This document shows positions 14,513 through 22,975 of a DNA stretch of 64,000 bases, in pieces. Numbering within the stretch: position 1 is the first letter of the stretch; each line of letters starts with the position of its first letter. Location of the stretch: the NCBI GenBank assembly GCA_910579225.1, contig CAJTTI010000002.1:124001-188000 (forward strand). Reading direction: 5' to 3'. Origin of the DNA: an uncultured Lachnospiraceae bacterium (GTDB lineage: Bacteria; Bacillota; Clostridia; Lachnospirales; Lachnospiraceae). Under the pieces are notes generated by a model. The model saw nothing but the letters and a program-made list of their open reading frames with translations, was not told the origin of the DNA and did not search any database. The position numbers and the translations under genes are program-made.

Positions 14513-17098
14513 ATGAAAAATATGTTAGGTGTTCTTGCCAGACGCAGTTTTCGAGCCAGCAGGATGCGTAACCTGATTGCGGTATCAGCGATTATGCTGA
14601 CCACAATTCTGTTTACTACTGTTACCACAATCGGTATGGGAGCGACTGAATCCATAACATTGACTATGCAGATGTTAAAAGGCAGCCGGTCAGACGGTGA
14701 TTTCCACAATATGACTGCTGAGCAGTATGAGGCTTTGGAAGGCGCCGATTTTATCCGGGAATATGGCCTGCGGATGCCGGTAGGTTTTCTTGCGAATACA
14801 GCTCGTCATAACATCGAATTTGATGTGCTGGATTCTGTTCAGGCTGATTTGACATTCTGCATGCCTTCCTACGGCAGTGTACCAAAGGGAGAAAACGAGA
14901 TTGTTACATCGGACGAGGCGCTTAGAGATCTGGGAGTGGAGCCGGAGGTGGGAGCTGCTGTCACCATTGCTTTTACCGCTCACGGCCGGGAATATCAGCT
15001 GGATATGATTGTTTCCGGCTGGTTTGAAGCCACGAGCGAGCAAATTAGTATGATGTGGGCGGGAACGGCGTTTCGAGACGCGCATCCCGATATTTTTGAG
15101 TATACCTACGACCAGGATCGGGAAATGGCGGGAACCTATTATTCGGATTTTGTAGCTGTAAGCACAGCAGGACTTCAGGAAAAACTGGATCATTGGGTAT
15201 GGCAAATGGGAGGCGACCCGGATGAGGCCAACTCCGATCATTTGTCTGCAACAATCAATGCGGTGACCAATCCTGCACTGGAGCCAATGACGCTTCTGCT
15301 GGGGGCTGTTATAATTGTACTGTTTGTTCTTTGCGGATACTTATTGATTTACAATGTATTTGACATTGCGGTGATGCAGGAGATCCGCCGTTATGGCCTA
15401 TACCGCACTGTGGGCATGAGCAGGCGTCAGATAAAGAAATTGATAAACCTGCAGGCCTTGTGGCTTTCCTGTATTGGTATTCCTTTGGGCTTACTGATTG
15501 GCTATTTTGTTGGAAAGGCGACTTTGCCTTATATGATGCATACCTTGTCTTCCAGTTATGAGAATGTAGCAATCAATGTAAGTCCATCCCCGATAGTTTT
15601 TGTGGGAGCTGCTGTATTGTCTGCTTTTACTGTATTTCTTTCCACAAGGAAACCAATACGGGTAGCGGCAAATATTCCGGCACTCGAAGCGTTCCGTTAT
15701 GTGGAGGCGGCGGGAGGCAGAAAAACCACGAAGAAAAGCACTGCCGGTACCAGCCTGTTCCGGCTGGCGTGGTCTAATTTGGGACGTAATAAGCGCCGTT
15801 CCGCTTTTATAGTAGCTTCTTTGTCACTATGCGTTATCCTGCTTAACTGTATTGGTATTGCCGCTGACAGCGTGGACATAGAAAAGCAGGTATCCTACAG
15901 CATCCGAACGGATTTCGTTGTAGTGAACGCATTGAGCAAAAACATTCTGGAAGGGTTCACCCGGCGCGAGCACGGGCTGAAGCAGGAAATAATAGCTGCT
16001 GTCAACGCACAGCCGGGAGTATATGGGGCTTCGGCCATTTATAAAAATACATTGGATGACAGTAATGTGACCTATGACTTTCCGGTAGAATTTGATTACA
16101 GTGGCACTGACGAAGAGACTGGCATTGATTATGCAGGTACCAAGGATGGAATCGTCTTTCATCTGGGCGATGATGGACATGCGCTCTGCAATGTGTATGG
16201 TATGGAAGAAACAGCTCTTGCCCGTATGGATATTCAGGAAGGAGAAGCAGATGCGCACAGACTTTATGGGAAAATGGCATGCGGTGAAGGTGTACTGCTA
16301 GGCGTGGTGTCTGATATGGGGACATCCATTTTGAATCCAGCCTTCAATCTGCTGGAAGTAGGAGACATGATTACGGTTTTCAAAAACGGTGAACCGATGA
16401 TGGAATTGCCTGTGTTAGCCAAGGCTGCTCTCACCGGTGACGATATGGAAATCGGATATACTGTCAATGGTACCTTTGAGGTTGGCAGGGATGGTTTGTT
16501 CCTGTATCTTCCGACTTGTGTTTATACCCGGATTTACGATGATCCAGTTATTTATAAATATTCTTTTGATGTAGAGGAAGAACAACGGGATTCCATGAAT
16601 GAATTTTTAGAAAGCTATGTAACGAATGTGGACCCCGGTCTGGGTTATGCTACTGCCGAAGAAGCCAGGCAGGATGCTGTTACAACCCGAACCATGCTTT
16701 GGTTTGTCGGCGGACTGATTGGCATTATCTTTGGTGCAGCCGGAGTATTGAATTTAGTAAATACCATTATTACATCTATTTTGGCAAGGCGCCATGAATT
16801 TGCAACTATGCAGAGTATTGGGATGACAGTAAAGCAGTTGATCCAGATGATGATTTGGGAAAGTATTTACTATGCCATTGGTGCGTGTATTGTCAGTCTG
16901 CTGCTGTCTGTGATACTTGCGTTTACTGCGGTGAAAATACTTATTAGCGGAATTTGGTATTTCACGTTCCACTTTACGCTTGTTCCCGTTGTCATTGTGT
17001 GTATTTTGCTTCTGATTACTGCTGCTGTTTTGCCGGTGATTGCATTAAAAGTATTCAATAAAGGCAGTATTGTTGAAAAGCTGCGTGTTGCAGAATAA
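14513..17098 (+). CDS. FtsX-type ABC transporter permease
   Basis: An 861-residue membrane protein. The N-terminal helix is at about residues 20-42, then a large outside domain, then an FtsX domain (about 265-385) with three helices, a linker with another helix (about 430-450), a second outside domain, and a second FtsX domain (about 725-855). This duplicated FtsX layout fits antimicrobial-peptide or lipoprotein transporters of the MacB/BceB-like type. AAGGAGC lies upstream. It pairs with the ATPase at 17119 and probably with the one at 13705. The function is likely drug or peptide resistance, but no substrate feature is visible. Confidence 0.9.
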   Translation: MKNMLGVLARRSFRASRMRNLIAVSAIMLTTILFTTVTTIGMGATESITLTMQMLKGSRSDGDFHNMTAEQYEALEGADFIREYGLRMPVGFLANTARHNIEFDVLDSVQADLTFCMPSYGSVPKGENEIVTSDEALRDLGVEPEVGAAVTIAFTAHGREYQLDMIVSGWFEATSEQISMMWAGTAFRDAHPDIFEYTYDQDREMAGTYYSDFVAVSTAGLQEKLDHWVWQMGGDPDEANSDHLSATINAVTNPALEPMTLLLGAVIIVLFVLCGYLLIYNVFDIAVMQEIRRYGLYRTVGMSRRQIKKLINLQALWLSCIGIPLGLLIGYFVGKATLPYMMHTLSSSYENVAINVSPSPIVFVGAAVLSAFTVFLSTRKPIRVAANIPALEAFRYVEAAGGRKTTKKSTAGTSLFRLAWSNLGRNKRRSAFIVASLSLCVILLNCIGIAADSVDIEKQVSYSIRTDFVVVNALSKNILEGFTRREHGLKQEIIAAVNAQPGVYGASAIYKNTLDDSNVTYDFPVEFDYSGTDEETGIDYAGTKDGIVFHLGDDGHALCNVYGMEETALARMDIQEGEADAHRLYGKMACGEGVLLGVVSDMGTSILNPAFNLLEVGDMITVFKNGEPMMELPVLAKAALTGDDMEIGYTVNGTFEVGRDGLFLYLPTCVYTRIYDDPVIYKYSFDVEEEQRDSMNEFLESYVTNVDPGLGYATAEEARQDAVTTRTMLWFVGGLIGIIFGAAGVLNLVNTIITSILARRHEFATMQSIGMTVKQLIQMMIWESIYYAIGACIVSLLLSVILAFTAVKILISGIWYFTFHFTLVPVVIVCILLLITAAVLPVIALKVFNKGSIVEKLRVAE

Positions 17099-17118
17099 TC
17101 GGACAGGAGGATTTAATC

Positions 17119-17793
17119 ATGAGTGAAAATATCATTTTACAGACAAGAAACCTGAAAAAATACTATGGAAAAGGAGAAACACAGGTTCATGCTCTGGACG
17201 GTGTGAACCTGGAGATTGAGGCTGGAAAGTTCGTTGCCATTGTCGGCACTTCCGGCTCTGGTAAATCTACTTTGCTGAATATGTTGGGGGGCCTTGATAT
17301 CCCGACATCGGGAACTGTCACGATTGGTAATACGGAACTGTCTGGATTGAAAGAGGAGCAGCTTACTGTGTTCCGCCGCAGACGTATCGGCTTTATTTTC
17401 CAGAACTATAATCTGATACCGACCCTGAACGTATGGGAAAATATTGTTTTTCCTATTGCAATGGATGGACAAAAACCAGATAAAAAATTTATCGAGGAAA
17501 TTGTCGGACTGCTGGGATTGGAACAAAAAATTTACAGCCTGCCAAATAATCTTTCCGGCGGCCAGCAACAGCGTGTGGCGATTGCCCGTGCCCTTGCCTC
17601 CAAACCTGATATTGTACTGGCAGACGAACCAACCGGAAATCTGGATTCCAGAACCAGCGATAATGTGATACATTTGATGCAGATGACAAACCGAAAATTC
17701 CAACAGACGATTATTATGATTACCCATAATCCGGAAATCGCGCAGCTGACCGATCAGACGATTCGTATTGAGGACGGCAGGATTGTGAGCTGA
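17119..17793 (+). CDS. ABC transporter ATP-binding protein
   Basis: A 224-residue ATPase with intact motifs: Walker A GTSGSGKST, signature LSGGQQQRVAIARAL, Walker B IVLADEPTGNLDS and switch His in MITHNPE. It starts 20 bases after the permease with CAGGAGG upstream, so it is the primary energiser of that permease. Over its length it is clearly paralogous to the ATPase at 13705, which keeps the same FRRRKIGFVFQ-like Q-loop region but has a changed signature. Confidence 0.94.
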   Translation: MSENIILQTRNLKKYYGKGETQVHALDGVNLEIEAGKFVAIVGTSGSGKSTLLNMLGGLDIPTSGTVTIGNTELSGLKEEQLTVFRRRRIGFIFQNYNLIPTLNVWENIVFPIAMDGQKPDKKFIEEIVGLLGLEQKIYSLPNNLSGGQQQRVAIARALASKPDIVLADEPTGNLDSRTSDNVIHLMQMTNRKFQQTIIMITHNPEIAQLTDQTIRIEDGRIVS

Positions 17794-17835
17794 CTGCATA
17801 ATTGGCAGCCGTATTTTCATTCGTCTGGTTTATTT

Positions 17836-17875
17836 AGCAGCGGTCTTGAGAAAATTAAGGCCGCTGTTCTTTTGT
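17836..17875 (+). terminator. Terminator after the ABC operon
   Basis: AGCAGCGGTCTT (17836-17847) pairs over 12 positions, two of them G-T, with AAGGCCGCTGTT (17857-17868), followed by CTTTTGTT. Confidence 0.85.
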
Positions 17876-18099
17876 TCTCAAAATGGACAATGATATAGAT
17901 TTAAAAGCAAAAAATAGTGTAATCAAATTAAGAATGCGGCAGAATGCAGTTGGTAAGTAAAATGTAGTAATGAAAGAACGATAAATGATGGAGTTCGCAG
18001 ACAGCCGGGTTTCTCTGTTTGCGGCTCAAGTTTAAAACATAAAATTTCTAAATTCGATAGAGCGCCTTGCGCGGTAAAGTAACAAACAATAATTTCGTT
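17876..18099. other. Non-coding stretch between ABC operon and lysR
   Basis: The whole gap from 17794 is 306 bases. Beyond the terminator it is AT-rich and holds only a weak hairpin, GCAGACAG (17997-18004) with CTGTTTGC (18015-18022), with no T tract on either side. No open frame with a ribosome site was seen. Confidence 0.6.
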
Positions 18100-19014
18100 C
18101 TAATACAATCCGTTATATTTGGGCAGCGGATAATCCATATCATAATTTCGACATAAATCAATAAAGGCTTTCGCTGATGAAGTAAGGAACTTTTCTTTAT
18201 GATAGACGATATGGAATTTTCGTTTGAAATTAAGTCCTTTTACATGGACAGCAACAACAAGCCCACGTTCTATCGGGCCGATTACCATACGATGTGGCAA
18301 TACGGCAATTCCAAGTCCGTTAATAACAGCGTTTACTAAAGCTGTGGTACTCATGGCTTCCCAGATAGGGGAAACAGAAAAACCCGCAGCTTCAACTACC
18401 CGTTCGAAAGTTTCACGCGTGCCGCTTCCATGCTCACGAAGAAGAAAATTCTGTTGGCGAAATTCTTCAACAGAAAGCAACTGTCCCGGATAAAAGCTAC
18501 CGTTTGCAGGGCAGATAATAGTCAGATTGTCTTCCATATATTCCTCTGAAACAAAAGTCGATGTATTGGAAATACCCTCAATCAGTATAAAATCCAGTTC
18601 ATTGCGCAATATTTTCTGTTCCAATTGCTCTGATGGGCTGATGGTTACTTTTACCTCTGTACCGGGATAACGCTTATAAAATGCTTTCACATAGTAAGGA
18701 AGAAACTGTGAACCAATCGTTATGCTTGCCCCGATTCTTATAACGCCAAAAGAATCCCAGTCCTTCATTCCTTTTTCCATATCATCAAACATGGAGATGA
18801 TATGGACAGAATAATCACAAAACCGTTGCCCTGCTTCTGTGATTTTAAGTCTTTTTCCGATTCTGTCATATAGAGCCACGCCATAATACTGCTCTAGTTC
18901 CTTGATCGCAAGACTTACTGCGGGCTGTGTAATGTGGAGTTCTTTGGCAGCCTTTGTTGTATTGAAATTATTTTTGCAAACCGATAAAAATATTTTTAAA
19001 TGCCGTATTGTCAT
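18100..19014 (-). CDS. LysR-family transcriptional regulator
   Basis: A 304-residue regulator with an N-terminal winged helix (TTKAAKELHITQPAVSLAIK, about residues 19-38) and a periplasmic-binding-like effector domain (about 90-290). It is divergent from the chromate transporter pair, with only about 107 bases between the genes, the classic layout for a LysR regulator of its neighbour. The shared spacer holds an AT-rich near-palindrome TTATTATATAAATAA that could be part of an operator. The effector is unknown; chromate, sulfate or another oxyanion would fit the neighbour. Confidence 0.92.
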   Translation of the reverse strand: MTIRHLKIFLSVCKNNFNTTKAAKELHITQPAVSLAIKELEQYYGVALYDRIGKRLKITEAGQRFCDYSVHIISMFDDMEKGMKDWDSFGVIRIGASITIGSQFLPYYVKAFYKRYPGTEVKVTISPSEQLEQKILRNELDFILIEGISNTSTFVSEEYMEDNLTIICPANGSFYPGQLLSVEEFRQQNFLLREHGSGTRETFERVVEAAGFSVSPIWEAMSTTALVNAVINGLGIAVLPHRMVIGPIERGLVVAVHVKGLNFKRKFHIVYHKEKFLTSSAKAFIDLCRNYDMDYPLPKYNGLY

Positions 19015-19121
19015 ATTTTATTCCATCATTATATGTATTTACTTATTATATAAATAAAATTATATTATTTCCCTTATCAAAAAGCAAGTGTTATACTTAT
19101 GTACATAAGGAGGGAAGCACA

Positions 19122-19685
19122 TTGAAACAAAATATATTTACAAAGCTATTTTTATCTACTTTTCAGTTAAGTGCTTGTACGTTCGGTGGTGGATTTGTAA
19201 TTATACCTTTAATGCAGAAAAAATTTGTTGATGAACTACACTGGATAGAAGAACAGGAAATGATGGATTTGACAGCAATCGCACAATCCTCACCTGGTGC
19301 TATCGCAGTCAATGCGTCTATTCTTGTAGGGTATCATGTGGCAGGGGTGTTTGGGGCTTTGATAACGGTATTGGGAACGGTGCTGCCGCCACTTATCATT
19401 ATCTCTGTCATTTCTTTTTTCTATACTGCATTTCGCGATAATGTGATTGTCAACATGGCTATGACAGGTATGCTTGCAGGAGTAGCTGCTGTAATTTGCG
19501 ATGTAGTAATTACAATGGGAAGAAGCATTTTCCAACAAAAACGGGTTCCGCCGATTGTTATTTTGTTTGCGTCTTTTGTTGCTGTCCGTTTCATGAAAAT
19601 CAATATTATTCTGATTATTCTAATCTGTGCCGTAATTGGTGCAGTTGATACTTTGTATTTTGGCAGGAAAGGGAGGCAGATATGA
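19122..19685 (+). CDS. Chromate transporter family protein, first half
   Basis: Short-chain CHR protein, 187 residues with five or six hydrophobic segments, carrying the half-family motifs FGGGFVIIPLMQ and AIAQSSPGAIAVNASILVGY. I chose TTG 19122 because AAGGAGGG (19108-19115) precedes it; the frame stays open further upstream to 19008 but runs through the lysR promoter region. It overlaps the second half by 4 bases. Short CHR proteins work as heterodimers with opposite membrane orientation. Whether the cargo is chromate is not shown, and many gut anaerobes carry these pairs. Confidence 0.9.
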   Translation: MKQNIFTKLFLSTFQLSACTFGGGFVIIPLMQKKFVDELHWIEEQEMMDLTAIAQSSPGAIAVNASILVGYHVAGVFGALITVLGTVLPPLIIISVISFFYTAFRDNVIVNMAMTGMLAGVAAVICDVVITMGRSIFQQKRVPPIVILFASFVAVRFMKINIILIILICAVIGAVDTLYFGRKGRQI

Positions 19686-20245
19686 TTTATTTGGAACTGC
19701 TGTGGAGTTTTTTTCAAATTGGGTTGTTTAGTATAGGCGGCGGCTATGCTGCCATGCCTCTGATTCAAAATCAAGTTGTTGATATTCATCCGTGGCTGAC
19801 TATGACCCAATTTGCAGATATTATGACGATTGCGGAAATGACGCCAGGACCGATTGCCGTCAATTCAGCAACCTTTGTAGGGATTCAGGTTGCAGGAATT
19901 CCGGGAGCGATTATAGCTACCACAGGCTGTATTCTCCCGTCTTGCGTGATTGTAATGACGCTTGCCTATATTTATTATCGTTTTCGCGGATTAAAAATGG
20001 TACAGGGGGTGCTTGCAGGTCTTCGCCCTGCTGTTGTAGCCATGATTGCGTCTGCAGGTATTACCTTAGTAATCATGTCTTTTTATGGGGAAAGAATCCT
20101 GCCGGTTGATTTGAGCGGAATCAACATAATTTCTGTAATTATTTTTGCAGCTGGCTTTTTGGTTTTGAAGAAATGGAAAATAAATCCCATTTATGTGATG
20201 TTGGGAGCAGGCGTAGCCGGAGTATTGCTGTATTCCATTGTTTGA
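19682..20245 (+). CDS. Chromate transporter family protein, second half
   Basis: Partner CHR subunit of 187 residues with the matching motifs FSIGGGYAAMPLIQ and TIAEMTPGPIAVNSATFVG. The ATGA overlap with the first half indicates translational coupling and one-to-one production. The proton- or sulfate-linked antiport known for long CHR proteins probably applies to the dimer. Codon use and AT content match the rest of the 12-21 kb block. Confidence 0.91.
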   Translation: MIYLELLWSFFQIGLFSIGGGYAAMPLIQNQVVDIHPWLTMTQFADIMTIAEMTPGPIAVNSATFVGIQVAGIPGAIIATTGCILPSCVIVMTLAYIYYRFRGLKMVQGVLAGLRPAVVAMIASAGITLVIMSFYGERILPVDLSGINIISVIIFAAGFLVLKKWKINPIYVMLGAGVAGVLLYSIV

Positions 20246-20261
20246 TACGAGGAGGTATAAT

Positions 20262-20786
20262 ATGAAGTACATAATGAAAGCAGGAACTTTATACTTCAAT
20301 GATGTAGTGTCAGCTCAAATAAAAGGTGCTTTTATAGGTTCGAGTAAAAAGATATATTCTGCAAACGGTTCAATACTTCTGCACACGAATATAGCAAACT
20401 TAGAGGTTCCACCAGATCAAAAAGGGAATGTCCGTTACCGTCAATATATCTTGTTTGACGGCGTTGGTAATAAATGTGCAGTCGCAAATCCAGATTATGC
20501 AAAGGGGGATGATCCAACTGTAGTTGGCTGGCCTTTATGCCGTATGTCAAGAGTAGACCACGCAAAGGTTATATATGATAAAAATGAATATTTGCTGGTA
20601 ATGCAGAACGACCAAAATTATTTATTATCTGATAAGTTTAGTAAGGCAGTTATTCAAATATTCCATCGGGGATTAGTCGGTGGCTGGGATATAGAAGTTA
20701 TGAACGATTTTGCTCCGGAAGTAATATGCGGTATTTTTGTGTTCTGCAAGTATATTGAGCAGGAAAATGAATTTTTAATAGTATAA
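20262..20786 (+). CDS. Tubby C-terminal-like (LURP-one-related) protein
   Basis: A 174-residue protein without signal peptide or membrane helix. The beta-rich middle and the ending NDFAPEVICGIFVFCKYIEQ, a hydrophobic C-terminal helix, match the LURP-one/tubby-like fold found in small bacterial proteins of unknown role. ATG 20262 is preceded by AGGAGG 7 bases upstream; an in-frame upstream start at 20238 overlaps the transporter gene. It may be co-transcribed with the CHR pair. The assignment rests on pattern recognition, and no function can be given. Confidence 0.6.
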   Translation: MKYIMKAGTLYFNDVVSAQIKGAFIGSSKKIYSANGSILLHTNIANLEVPPDQKGNVRYRQYILFDGVGNKCAVANPDYAKGDDPTVVGWPLCRMSRVDHAKVIYDKNEYLLVMQNDQNYLLSDKFSKAVIQIFHRGLVGGWDIEVMNDFAPEVICGIFVFCKYIEQENEFLIV

Positions 20787-20851
20787 AAGAGGCGATATAG
20801 TTGCAGTCATATATGACAAAAAATCGCTGAGAGGCTGTAATTAAAAAACAG

Positions 20852-20880
20852 TTGACATCCAGGTGAAAGAATGATATAGT
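20852..20880 (+). promoter_or_regulatory. Promoter of the Trp T-box transcript
   Basis: Consensus TTGACA (20852-20857), 17-base spacer, TATAGT (20875-20880). Confidence 0.85.
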
Positions 20881-20886
20881 ATATGA

Positions 20887-21193
20887 AAATTCAATACTAT
20901 AAACTGTTGAAGCGGAGATAACGGCAATGATGCCTTCACAGAGAGCCTGAGATGCTGAGAGTCAGGTAAGAAACAAGTTGTCAAATGGACCGCTGAGGGC
21001 GCAGTCAAATGTGAGATTTCACAGAGTATTCTGCGACGCTGTAGGCAAGCGTATAAATGCCGGGGATATGTTAGTATCCTGCAAAGTGCACGGGTGATCC
21101 CGTGAATCAAGGTGGCACCGCGGATTGTGTCGTACTGTATCAGTACCTGTTCGCCCTTGACAGAATGTATATTTCTGTCAAGGGCGTTTTTTT
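20887..21193 (+). ncRNA. T-box leader, tryptophan-specific
   Basis: Senses uncharged tRNA-Trp and controls the trpB2 gene by antitermination. The specifier is TGG at 20986-20988, followed by the usual ACC. The T-box proper (AAGGTGGCACCGCGG, 21109-21123) pairs with the tRNA acceptor end. The terminator pairs CGCCCTTGACAGAA (21152-21165) with TTCTGTCAAGGGCG (21173-21186), then seven T residues. The whole 488-base gap upstream of trpB2 is thus a promoter plus T-box leader. Confidence 0.93.
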
Positions 21194-21274
21194 GACTGCA
21201 GGAATTCTGCTGACACAGGCCATGCGACAGGAACCAGAAACAATTTAACCAGGAATCATATGGAGGGAACTGTA

Positions 21275-22648
21275 ATGCAAAATGAAAAGATACCTTATAA
21301 AATATATCTGAATGAGAACGAGATGCCGAAGGCATGGTATAATCTGCGCGCCGATATGAAGCAGAAACCTGCGCCTCTTCTGAATCCGGAGACTCATCAG
21401 CCCATGAAGGCGGAAGAACTTTCCGGCGTGTTCTGTGAGGAGCTGGTTGCGCAGGAACTGGACGATGCGACTCCATTCTTTGAGATTCCGGAGGAGATTC
21501 GTAACTTTTATAAGATGTATCGGCCTTCTCCGCTGGTCCGTGCATATTGTCTGGAGGAAAAGCTTGGTACGCCTGCGAAAATCTATTACAAATTTGAGGG
21601 AAATAATACCAGTGGCAGCCACAAATTAAATTCGGCTATAGCTCAGGCATATTACGCAAAGAAGCAGGGACTTAAGGGCGTGACCACTGAAACCGGAGCC
21701 GGCCAGTGGGGGACTGCTCTGTCTATGGCCTGTTCCTATTTTGGTCTGGACTGCAAGGTATATATGGTAAAATGCTCTTATGAACAGAAACCCTTCCGCC
21801 GGGAGGTGATGCGCACTTATGGTGCGTCGGTAACTCCGTCGCCGTCTATGGAGACAGAGGTGGGCAGGAAGATCCTTGCAGAGCATCCGGGCACAACGGG
21901 AAGTCTTGGCTGTGCCATTTCTGAAGCGGTGGAAAAGGCAGTGTCAAGCGAGGGTTATCGCTATGTATTAGGCAGTGTGCTGAATCAGGTGCTTCTCCAT
22001 CAGTCCGTTATCGGTCTGGAGACCAAAGCAGCGCTGGACAAATACCATGTGAAGCCTGATGTTGTCATCGGCTGTGCCGGAGGAGGCTCCAACCTGGGCG
22101 GCTTGATCGCACCATTTATGGGAGAAAAACTCCGTGGGGAAGCAGATTACCGGATTATCGCTGTGGAACCGGCATCCTGTCCAAGCTTTACCAGAGGGGT
22201 ATATGCTTATGATTTCTGCGATACGGGAATGGTCTGTCCGCTTTCGAAGATGTATACGCTGGGCAGCGGATTTATCCCTTCAGCCAGTCATGCCGGAGGC
22301 CTGCGCTATCATGGCATGAGTTCTACACTGTCTGAACTGTATCATCAGGGGCTGATGGAAGCAGTAAGTGCGAAGCAGACAGAGGTGTTTGAAGCCGCGG
22401 AATATTTTGCAAGAGTGGAAGGGATCCTGCCTGCGCCGGAGAGCTCTCATGCAATCCGCGTCGCGATTGATGAGGCAAACAGGTGCAGAGAAAATGGCGA
22501 GGAGAAAACTATAGTATTTGGCCTCACCGGTACCGGATATTTTGATATGGTAGCTTATGAAAAATTCCATGACGGTAAAATGGACGATTACATTCCTACC
22601 GATGAAGAACTGGAAATTTGCCGTAGCAAACTTCCTGAAATTATATAA
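21275..22648 (+). CDS. trpB: Tryptophan synthase beta chain, TrpB2 type
   Basis: PLP enzyme that joins indole and serine to tryptophan. The 457 residues, with a longer N-terminus and insertions, place it in the TrpB2 subgroup that works without a TrpA partner; none is present. Lys117 in GSHKLNSA holds PLP and CAGGGSNLGG binds its phosphate. ATG 21275 lies 7 bases after GGAGGG; ATG 21260 would overlap that site. A Trp T-box controls it, so it is a genuine tryptophan-supply gene, probably salvaging indole. A terminator follows at 22687. Confidence 0.93.
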   Translation: MQNEKIPYKIYLNENEMPKAWYNLRADMKQKPAPLLNPETHQPMKAEELSGVFCEELVAQELDDATPFFEIPEEIRNFYKMYRPSPLVRAYCLEEKLGTPAKIYYKFEGNNTSGSHKLNSAIAQAYYAKKQGLKGVTTETGAGQWGTALSMACSYFGLDCKVYMVKCSYEQKPFRREVMRTYGASVTPSPSMETEVGRKILAEHPGTTGSLGCAISEAVEKAVSSEGYRYVLGSVLNQVLLHQSVIGLETKAALDKYHVKPDVVIGCAGGGSNLGGLIAPFMGEKLRGEADYRIIAVEPASCPSFTRGVYAYDFCDTGMVCPLSKMYTLGSGFIPSASHAGGLRYHGMSSTLSELYHQGLMEAVSAKQTEVFEAAEYFARVEGILPAPESSHAIRVAIDEANRCRENGEEKTIVFGLTGTGYFDMVAYEKFHDGKMDDYIPTDEELEICRSKLPEII

Positions 22649-22686
22649 ACCAAAAGTAGTCATCCGGGAAACAGATAGTCCTGAAC

Positions 22687-22730
22687 GGGGAACCAGAGAC
22701 TTATACAGGTCAATGGTTCCCCGGATTTTT
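22687..22730 (+). terminator. Terminator after trpB2
   Basis: GGGGAACCA (22687-22695) pairs perfectly with TGGTTCCCC (22714-22722), followed by GGATTTTT. The rest of the 327-base gap up to 22975 holds no supported gene, only AT-rich sequence that probably includes the promoter of the surface protein. Confidence 0.85.
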
Positions 22731-22975
22731 CCGCATAAGAAAAAGGAGCGGTTGGTTATTACAGAAGAAATTCATGGAAAAATAACAGTTTTGGCACTTC
22801 GACAGTAGGCAAAGTTATGATTTTGTGGTATATTATTAATAAATATCGTTTGAAATACATAGAAATATGTAGTGAATTACAACAGAGTCCGGGGGCATTC
22901 AGGGCGGTTGCAGGCCGTATCCGGCAGACTCTTAAGATATCATGACTAGAGAATGTGAAGGAAGTGTGAGATACG

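Noticed and set aside
17997..18022. Hairpin GCAGACAG/CTGTTTGC between the ABC operon and lysR
   Set aside because: It has a wobble-containing short stem with no T tract on either strand, so it is not supported as a terminator or RNA.
22753..22809. Possible 18-codon frame after the trpB2 terminator
   Set aside because: The TTG start is only a few bases from the AAGGAG, and nothing else supports it.
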